64,000 nt of DNA from Globodera rostochiensis (Eukaryota; Nematoda; Chromadorea; Rhabditida; Heteroderidae), in NCBI GenBank assembly GCA_018350325.1, contig JAEVLN010000001.1, positions 1,539,501 to 1,603,500 of the forward strand, written 5' to 3'. The translations under genes and the position numbers were made by a program. The notes beneath the pieces are model-generated. The model did not search any database, was not told the origin of the DNA, and saw only the letters and a list, made by a program, of their open reading frames with translations. Of this stretch, positions 47,550-55,724 are shown one piece after another (position 1 is the stretch's first letter; the number at the start of each line of letters is the position of its first letter).

Positions 47550-48987
47550 ATGGTAATTAAAATTGGGGAAATCTTTCATTATTTAAATTAATCATTGTGT
47601 TAAGAAATTTCGTTTTAATGGCGGCCTCGACTGTCCCGAATGGATTCTGTCGCAAATTCCGGAGATAGCAAAAACTGTAAAAAGAAAAAATAACTAAAAT
47701 TGCGAATATTCATCTTTTTTAATTTAGAACACAAATGAGTTGCAAGCGCTGGGAACATCGGTCATCGAAAGGACAAAAGCCAAAAAGTCCGAGTGGGCAG
47801 AGGCGGACACCAAAAGCTTTTGCAGCGAAATGAGCGTTGACGGTAGGCAAAAATTTCATTAATTTTGAATTTTCATAATTATTTCAAAAGGGGTCGGAGC
47901 ACGGAAGACACACGAAAAATAATAATTTCAAACAATTTGGCATTTTTAGGAATTTCAATTTTCAAAGAGTGGACTTGGACAAATCGAATGGCTATGCTTA
48001 GCCCGATTAGTAAAATGAGAAAAAAATAAAAATTCAAATTTTTTAAAGGTCTGAGGGCGTTGAAGGCCAAAATTGCTGCTCTCCTTTTCATTTTTGAAAA
48101 GGCAAGCAAAAACGATTGTTCATGTCAGGATTTGGAAAAGGAACTGCTTCAACTCGGCGTCCCTTCAGGCAGGTTTCCATTTTTTGAAATTAAAAAAACG
48201 AAGTTGCCTTGCAGAACATGTTTGCGTTCTGCTCGAACTGTACGAATCAAACCGGGAGACGCTCGGCAATAGTTTAGCGGGGCCTGCTGTGAAAGGTTCG
48301 ATTTTTTTATTCCCTGAGGGGGTTCAAAAATTGCTTTGATCGAAAGCCAACATCGGGCCCGAACAAATTTATTTCTCGGGGATTCGGGTTTAAAATTGGA
48401 TGTCATTTTCTGGGTCAGTCTCAAACCAACTTCCATCGCAGCCGTAAAATTTTAACATTTGAAAGATGCTTTGAATTCTGCAGTGATCTCAGAAATATTT
48501 TCAAATTGTTAAACTTCGGAAAATCCCGGCAAGAGTCCCGCCCAAGCTCGTGTAGCCCGACCAAAAATGGACAGTGTGGAAAAGTAAACAATTTTCAGCC
48601 CCTTCACTGACTGTACTTCGAAGAGAGCCGTTACCGTCGGCAACTGACCCTTCAAAAAGCCACTTTGTTCGACTGCACACATTGAGTTCGGACGGCACTC
48701 CACCGACAAATTTGATCACCCGCAAGGAGGAATTGGCACAAATCAAATTGTGTATGTGTGACAGAAGTTTCGATTTTAGGGAGGTAAAGGTGGCTTTTCG
48801 GCTAGAAAGACATGAAAACCCATTATATTTTCTTGAAATTTTTAATTGGTTAGGAGAAATAAAATGCCAGTCTTTGATTTACATTACCCAATACGAAAAG
48901 CCCTAGAACAATTGAAACGTTTTAATTCTTCCTTTTTAGGTATGGAAGGGGCCGTAAAACAATTCGAGTGGCTAGTTGAAAAATAAT
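47550..48987 (+). CDS. COMMD4: COMM domain-containing protein 4
   Basis: Subunit of the COMMD/CCDC22/CCDC93 (Commander) complex in endosomal recycling. Exon 1 appears to be only the ATG at 47550-47552, followed by a 52-nt intron (GTAATT...TTAAG). The joined start MKFRFNGGLDCPEWILSQIP matches human MRFRFCGDLDCPDW. Next exons: 47605 to ~47678, ~47729-47842, ~48049-48168, ~48214-48293, ~48556-48748 and ~48941-48987. VERTKAKK-like and LRALKAKIAALLFIFEKASK, then EHVCVLLELYESNRETLG, follow the human order. The exon ending at VPS is joined to EHVC only if the donor is GCAGGT, a GC-AG intron. The C-terminal COMM domain is divergent, and its exon start (after TGTAG at ~48555) is uncertain. Confidence 0.72.
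48735..48880 (+). repeat. COMMD4 3' segment, duplicated at 52198-52340
   Basis: Direct repeat of about 135 bp. Both copies contain AAATCAAATTGTGTA, GGTGGCTTTT, TAGAAAGACATGAAAACCC and GGTTAGGARAAATAAAAT in the same order. The copy here includes the end of a COMMD4 exon and its following intron. Confidence 0.75.
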
Positions 48988-49136
48988 TGACAGACACTGA
49001 TTAATGCAATGCATTTTCTTGTAAATTATTTATTGTCATAAAAAAGCATTTAGACCAGGGTACGGATTATCTGATGCTTTAGCATCTTTTTTGGTTTTTG
49101 ATAAGCCAATGATTTTTTTGAAAATGATGCCTTCAC

Positions 49137-50097
49137 CCGGACTTTGATCCGGCAAAGATTCCGAAAGCAAAACAGCCAAGGAATCGGCAGTTCATTCAAC
49201 GTGTTATGACACCATTTAACATGCGATGCAACACATGCAATGAGTACATCTACAAGGGCAAGAAGTTCAACATGCGACGTGAAACGGCGGAAGGCGAAAG
49301 CTATTTGGGATTGAAAATCTTCTGATTTTACTTCAGGTTACTTTTTAATATAATTTATTGTTAAACTCAATGCTTAAGATGCCCGAATTGTCTGGCCGAG
49401 ATAACATTCAAAACGGACATTGAGAATGTGGACTACCAGGCTGAGCATGGAGCAACTCGGCTTTTCGATGCGTTCAAATTTTATCAAGAGCAGGAACGGC
49501 GAGAGGAAGTGAAGGAGGAAGAGGAGAAGGCGGACGCCATGAAAATGCTCGAAAAGCGCACAAAAATGAGCAAAATTGAAATGGAAGCTCTTGGTTAGGT
49601 TTAATTCGAGCAACTTTTTTGATAACACAACCCGTTTCAAATCTGTAAATGGCATAAATATAGGAAGAAAAACAAAACAATGGTTGACTTAAGGACACAT
49701 TGAGGAGTTGCAGGAGGCGAACCGGCGACACGAGAAAATTGACGCGATAGGTTACATGAATGAGGTGGAGCAAAAGCGTGTCCTATCGATGGCGGAGCAG
49801 ATGCGGCAACAGGAGGACGACGACGAGCGGGAAGTGCAAAGATTGGTTGGCAAGTCGAACAGTGGCAGAATTGAACGGCGATTGAAGGAGGAGGAAGAGG
49901 AGGGCATACCGGCAACTTCGTCCTCGTCATTTGCAATGCCAGCTGATGCACTGGCCATGCCCACCGCTTCGAAGACACAAAAAGTTTCGGAAATGCCATC
50001 GAAAGTGGAAATGTTATCTTTGGTGAATCCCATTTCTAAGCGAAAAAGTACCCAAGCGGTGATTCTCGGAGGAATCATTCTGAAGAAGAAAAAATAA
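49137..50097 (+). pseudogene. Inverted copy of YJU2 with a premature stop
   Basis: Near-complete copy of YJU2 exons 2-4 with introns, in opposite orientation to the parent at 15037-16005. The match starts inside exon 2 at CCGGACTTTGATCC, so the first exon and its ATG are missing. At 49323-49325 the arginine codon CGA of the parent is TGA, a single C-to-T change that ends the frame inside exon 2. Downstream exons remain almost identical to the parent ([40 protein letters not shown]), so the duplication is recent or maintained by gene conversion. Confidence 0.88.
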
Positions 50098-50230
50098 TTG
50101 CTGTTTTTTATATTTTGTATAAATGACTTTAAAGTTTAAAGCTTTTAATGTAAAAGTCATAAGCGCTGTAATGATTACTTTTCAATTTATATTGTTACCC
50201 TTTTTAAAGAATTTGTCAGGTTATTGGACA

Positions 50231-50960
50231 ATGACTGAAACGCCAGCTGGACCGCGGACTCGCCGACGCCGTTTCGGCCCAAAGTCGGCTCGTCGACTTT
50301 ACGTCAAAGCCGTGTTTACCGGGTACAAGCGTGGGCAGCACACCGCTCCTCTAAACCCCAACGGGGTGTTTCGCAAGGTTTGACTCCGATTTAGTCGCGT
50401 GATTATTCTAAAGATTAAAAGTATGTTTTCCTTTTTTAGATAATTCGTTTCATGACGTGCGTCTGTGGACTTTACGTGAAGGCCGTGTTCACCGGGTACA
50501 AGCGTGGGCACCGCAATCGTCATGAGAACACTTCCCTCCTGAAGGTCGACGGAGTTAATGACAAGGTCTGTCTCCAATTTAGTTGAAATTGGGCAGTTTG
50601 TTTCAATTTCGAGTGCCGTAATTGAGATGAATGAGACTTCCGACAATTTAATTTATTAAAATGGTAGGACTATTTTTATTACCATGAAAACTGTCGACAT
50701 TTCTACTATCTGAAACAAATTTTGAGAAATGAAACAAGTTCTGGAGTCCAACGTGATTACTTATATCTCTAACAATGCTTTTGAATCAGGGTGACGCCAA
50801 GTTCTACCTCGGTAAGCGTGCCATCGGCGTCTACGAGGGGCACAATAAGATCACGCGAGGAGGCGGGCCGAAGACACGCGTCCGCGCCATTGGCGCTGTT
50901 CGGGCAAAGTTCCGCCATAATTCGAAACCAACGGCCATGGGAAAGCTGGTGAGCTGTCTC
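50231..50960 (+). pseudogene. Inverted copy of RPL35A with rearrangements
   Basis: Follows the YJU2 copy by 133 bp, as in the parent pair. Exon 1 is present twice: a full-length version beginning MTETPAGPRTRRRR (50231-50380), and a second partial version (about 50465-50565, from [14 protein letters not shown] to VDGVNDK). Exon 2 (50790-50946) has lost 33 bases in frame, removing [11 protein letters not shown], a core rRNA-binding stretch. It leaves homology at ATGGGAAAG, so the C-terminus [10 protein letters not shown] is missing. It cannot encode a normal eL33. Confidence 0.85.
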
Positions 50961-51036
50961 CTTCAAATATTTTATAGTAATTCGGAAAAACAAATAATTA
51001 CCCCTTTAGCTTTTACTCTAAATTTTATTTAAGTTT

Positions 51037-52113
51037 TTGTATGGCTCAATTATCGTTTTGGTTCTGTTCGTTGACGTCGCCGTGGCATCCCCCATAGAAA
51101 TTTCTCAGACGTTTCTCATCAATGCGCTCCGGTTTTGTACATTTGCGATGGTGGTGGGCTTTATTTTGTGGTCGTGGTATTTGAGAAAAAAAGTCCACGA
51201 CATTCGGAAAGACATTGAACAAATGCTCCACCAAAGCGATGCACGGGACAGAAAGAGGTACGTTTTGCTCCCAAGCACAACGTGACAAAAGTATTGGTCT
51301 TTAGATGCAGAAAATGTTCCTGTTTTTTCCGATAGCATTTACTTATCATATTTTCAACACTATCATATTTACGGAGTATTTAGGATTAGGGTCATCCCCG
51401 AAGCAAAAAAGACGCAATATCAAGCCGTGGTAAAGCATCCGATTGTTCTTTGGGGCCAACGTTCGCCCCATCTTTATCTGGCGGTCGAGGTGGAAGACAT
51501 GAACATCGAGGAGTTGACCATTGAGGAGGACAAGTTCAAAATAAAGTATGTTTTGCCTTCTCCGAAAATCAGAGGCTGGAATCAATCGCTGTTCGGGATT
51601 TTGGGACTCGAAATTGATCAATTTGAACTGATTACTTTTAAGAGGATGGAAAGGCCATGACAAGTACGAGGCGGATTTGCAATTTTTTGGCAAACTGAAC
51701 GGCACTGAGCTTCGAAAAATTGCCACCGGTCGCCGCGTCGAATTCGTTATTCATAAAGAGAAGGAAGAGTGGTGGCCGCGCCTTCTCAAAGAAAAGATCA
51801 AGGTTTGACATAAGGATTTAGCCAGCAGGAGGTGGGACTAATTGCCATTAAAAACTTAAATGCAATTTCAAATTTCCAAAAAAATTCTTTGAGGTCGCGT
51901 GGATAAAGGTCGATTTTGACAAGTGGAAGGACGAAGACGAGGAGAAGGACGACGATGGCGGCGGCGGTCATTGGCAACTTTATTGGAAAAACAAAATTGT
52001 TAATTTTAGCACCATTCGGTGGCATGGACTTTTCTTCCTTCGGCATGCCGTCTGAGGGGAAAGGGTCTGTCCCTCGCCCATTCCCTCGGAATAATCACCA
52101 AGTACTTGCTTGA
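51037..52113 (+). CDS. Possible chimeric gene: membrane exon joined to a p23-like CS domain
   Basis: Exons 51037-51257, 51384-51545, 51643-51802, 51894-51966 and 52010-52113 keep phase throughout and encode 239 residues. The first 73 residues have a signal-like start (GSIIVLVLFVDVAVA), a membrane span (FCTFAMVVGFILWSWYL) and a basic, charged tail. Exons 2-5 copy the p23 gene at 52525-53697: VKHPIVLWGQRSPHLYLAVE, EEWWPRLLKEKIK, VAWIKVDFDKWKDEDEE, GGMDFSSFGMPS. The two ATGs that start p23 are ATA (51417) and GTG (51427) here, and a 2-base deletion puts the old leader in frame with exon 1. The acidic p23 tail is replaced by an unrelated 14-residue end. The first exon's own family was not recognised. 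It could be a pseudogene beside an unrelated exon. Confidence 0.55.
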
Positions 52114-52197
52114 TTTATACCTATATAAATTTATAACAAAATAAAGTTTTGTTGAAAAAACATGGCCTTCTGTCCAACAATCATTTCGAAAAAATTT

Positions 52198-52340
52198 TAA
52201 ATCAAATTGTGTACGCGTGACAGAATCTTGATTTTAGGGGAGGTCACGGTGGCTTTTTGGGGTAGAAAGACATGAAAACCCATTATTTTTTTGAAAATTT
52301 TAATCGGTTAGGAAAAATAAAATCCCAATTTTATAAGGGC
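52198..52340 (+). repeat. Copy of the COMMD4 3' segment
   Basis: Direct repeat of 48735-48880, located between the chimeric gene and p23. No coding role is seen here. Confidence 0.7.
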
Positions 52341-52524
52341 ATTTAAAAAAAACAATTCCAGGGACGATTTTTGGAGAGCCGGATTTCTGAACGAAATAAG
52401 TTGTAGTAACATTATGCATAATTTGTGCGGCTATACTTCAACTCCAATAATTATTGTATAAAGTGAACAATGAGATAATTGCGTCAAACGAACGACGGTC
52501 AAAAAACGTTTCTTTCCAATTCAT

Positions 52525-53697
52525 TCACTCCTTTCCGGTCGAAGTGGAGGTCTCGACTTCAGCGCCTTTTTCTCCTGCGACTGGGTCTTTGCCCTCGCCA
52601 TTCTGATCCAGCTTCGTTGATGGCGAGTCATGAAGCTCATCATCGTCGACGTCCTCAAGATCGCCCATGTCATCTGAATATTGAGTTTTTTACTATCATG
52701 TAACCGAAACTGAGTCCTAATAGAGCCAGTCCAACCTAATACCCGGATACTACCCTTTAATTAAACTAAATTCAAAGCGTTTTTTCACTACCGAGATTTT
52801 CGCCTTCGTCGTCCATGTCGAGGTCGTCAAAGCCCTTCCCACCAGACGGCATGCCGAAGGAAGAAAAGTCCATGCCACCGAATGGTGCTAAAATGAACAA
52901 ATTTTGTTTTTCCAATAAAGTTGCCAATGACCGCCGCCGGCGCCGCCAACATCGTCCTCCTTCTCCTCGTCTTCGTCCTTCCACTTGTCAAAGTCGACCT
53001 TTATCCACGCGACCTCAAAATGTTTTATTTAAAATTGCATTTGCCCAAACAAAGGCGTAATCAGTAGTCGCGCGCAATTTTGCCTACCCTCGTACCCAGA
53101 ATCCTTAATTTTTAAACGTACCGGACCAGACAATCCGGTCCGGGCACTAGTAACTCCGGTTTATTATTCTTAATTTCGTTTAGTTGGTTAGTTATTCTTA
53201 AAAACATGAAAAATCTTAGTTCTAAAAATCAATCAGAGACCCGGTGGCGATGAGCGCCACAAGCAAATGTATAGGCTGCCTAGCTCAACTCCCACCTCCT
53301 GGCTACAAACCTTGGTCTTTTCTTTGAGAAGGCGCGGCCACCACTCTTCCTTCTCTTTAGGAATAACGAATTCGACGCGGCGATCGGTCGCAATTTTTCG
53401 AAGCTCAGTGCCGTTCAGTTTGCCAAAAAATTGCAAATCCGCCTCATATTTGTCATTGCCCTTCTTTCCTCTTAAAAGTAATCAGTTCAAATTGATCAGT
53501 TTCGAGTCCCAAAACCCCGAACAGCGATTGATTGCAACTCCGATTTTCGTAGAAGGCAAAACATACTTAATTTTGAACTTGTCCTCCTCAATGGTCAACT
53601 CCTCGATGTTCATGTCTTCCACCTCGACCGCCAGATAAAGATGTGGCGAACGTTGGGCCCAAAGGACAAGCGGATGCTTAACCATGGCTGAAGACAT
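52525..53697 (-). CDS. PTGES3: p23/PTGES3-like Hsp90 co-chaperone
   Basis: Binds ATP-bound Hsp90 and stabilises client complexes. Exons 53697-53567, 53470-53311, 53013-52932, 52887-52792 and 52673-52525 keep phase and give 205 residues. The CS domain starts VKHPLVLWAQRSPHLYLAVE, the p23 signature. EEWWPRLLKEKTK and VAWIKVDFDKWKDEDEE follow. A glycine-rich linker with FGGMDFSSFGMPSGGKG and a long acidic tail end the protein, as in other p23s. A partial copy lies on the opposite strand less than 1 kb away, so the two form an inverted repeat. Confidence 0.92.
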
Positions 53698-54223
53698 TGC
53701 GTCTTATTTGCTTTTGTGGTATGGTACCACTCCGTAAATATGATAGTGTTGAAAATATGATAAGCTATTATAAAAGGGAAGGTACCGTGTAAAAACTATC
53801 GAAAAAACGAGTATCAACATTTTATGCATTTTAAGCTCATTTTTTTTGTTCGTCGTCAAAATGACTCATCACATATGTAATATGCACATATCCATACGTT
53901 ATTGTATAAAACGTTTTGTGTGTATTTAGGTATTAATTACCAAATCAATACATACTAAATGATGAAAAATATGCAAAGAAGACAAGCAATTTTTTTAAAA
54001 TGTTCTTTTTGTTCTGGAAGTTTGTAGAAACAAATCGAGGGGTTCATTTATTTCTCTGCTATGTATGAATGAACACGCCACTCACTCGCACTCGCCATTT
54101 TTGTCCCTTTTTTCTCCCTCTACATTTCGCCACAAATTTTAAATGTGATGGCGGCGCCTTCGATCCGAATGTCAAATAGAACAAAATCGTTCGAATGTCA
54201 AATGGTACGAATGCCAAATAGAA
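53698..54223. other. Spacer upstream of p23
   Basis: AT-rich; the first part (to ~53765) holds the p23 promoter and matches the region just upstream of the p23 copy (TCATATTTTCAACACTATCA). No gene is seen in the rest. Confidence 0.45.
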
Positions 54224-55218
54224 CAAATACCCAGGCGTGCTCACGGATATCCGGATATCCGCGGATATATCCGGATATGGACGGATAACGGATATGGTTT
54301 TTCGGATATATCCGGATACGGACGGATAACGGATATGAGTTTTCGGATCGTCACGGATACGGACGGATGACGGATATGACCTTAAGATCCGCGGATATCC
54401 GTCGCATCCACTGTTTTTTTACTGCTGAAGGAAAATTTATTAAAACGATTTTCTTAATTGATTTTCAGGTTTAATTTTCAGATTTGAACATGGCCTAGTG
54501 GTTAAACTTTTATAGTGATGCTACTTTGGGTCGAGGGTTCTATACCCTCTCGCGACATCATCTTTATTTTTTGTTTTTATATTCTTTGTGTATTCTTATA
54601 ACTTTTTGAAAAAAATCAGACTTAAAAATTAAATTTTAAGCATTTACATAAATTAGTTAATTTTAGAACTCAATTACCTAAAAATTGGACGATTTTTCTT
54701 AGCATAAATCTTTAAATATTCAATTTTTCTTTCGGCGGCGCCTATCGGCACCGCCGACCTCCCATCCCACAGCAGTAAAGCAGAATTTTCAAAAAATTTT
54801 TGAAATTTTTTTTAACAATAATGTTAAAAATTCTTACAGAAAATTTTTTTTGGAAAAAATGATTAACAAACAATCAAAAGTTCAATCTTTTCATTTAAAA
54901 TTTTCGTGTTAAGCTCAATACATATTAATTTTTATTTAATTTTAATCAGACGATAACGCGATCGGAAAAAATTCGCTTTGAAAAATCATTTTTTCGAACT
55001 TTGGAGAAAACTTTAGTGATTTTTAAATAATGCGGATATCCGCGGACATCCGCGGACGGATATCCGGATATGGAATTTTGGAACGTCACGGATACGGACG
55101 GATAACGGATATGAGATTTTAAGGACGGACGGATACGGACGGATAACGGAAATGGGCTTTTGAGGACGGACGGATACGGATACAAAAATTCGTATCCGTG
55201 AGCACGCCTGCAAATACC
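54224..55218. mobile_element. 979-bp hAT-like element with 18-bp inverted ends and 8-bp target duplication
   Basis: Perfect 18-bp inverted ends: CAGGCGTGCTCACGGATA at 54232-54249 and its complement at 55193-55210. Flanked by CAAATACC at 54224-54231 and 55211-55218. Subterminal zones at both ends are dense in CGGATAT/ATCCG words arranged as head-to-head arrays. There is no transposase frame, so it is non-autonomous. The interior holds a tRNA-like stretch at 54491-54550. Confidence 0.88.
54485..54565 (+). other. tRNA-like promoter boxes inside the hAT-like element
   Basis: TGGCCTAGTGG (54491-54501) fits the pol III A box. GGTTCTATACC (54536-54546) differs from the B box by one base and sits in a perfect GAGGG/CCCTC stem-loop. 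A T-rich run follows. No complementary acceptor stem or clear anticodon arm was found, so it is a tRNA-derived relic or chance, not a working tRNA. Confidence 0.35.
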
Positions 55219-55724
55219 GACTAAATGTCGAATAGTATAAATTTCGGTGATCGAAGTTCTGACCGGTTGAGCAGGATGTCATTTCGTTTACGCGACATTT
55301 GGTCCACGTTATATCGCGCCTACTTTTTGTCGTTTTCTTCGCTACCGGACATTTTGTCGCTTTCTTTGCCTACCGGACATTTTGTCGTTTTTTTCACTAC
55401 CGGACATCTGTCGTTGTCCCAAAAAGAAATGGTACGCCGAACATGGCATCTCGTCTACAAGCAAAAATACCTACGACTTTCGTCTGCGTGACATTTGGTC
55501 CACGCGACATCTCGCCTACTACTTTGCCGTTACCTTCATTACCGGACATTTTGTCGGAGTGGTCAATTTACGGGAGGAGCAAAAATCAAAATTGGAGAGA
55601 AACGTGTCAATTATGTATCTGTATTTACAAAGTTTAGAAAAAATGAAATGAATGTGTCTTTTTTTAGTCAATCTTCCGATCAATAAATAACGAATTCTAA
55701 ACACGTTTGGTTTCCTCTCCTCCT
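55219..55724. other. Spacer with short direct repeats downstream of PEPCK
   Basis: Contains several copies of TACCGGACATTTTGTCG and of CTGCGTGACATTTGGTCCACG-like words, a local degenerate repeat at 55275-55560. No gene. Confidence 0.55.

Noticed and set aside
55013..55282. Open frame rich in RYPSV-type repeats
   Set aside because: Translation of the CGGATAT subterminal array of the hAT-like element, not a protein.
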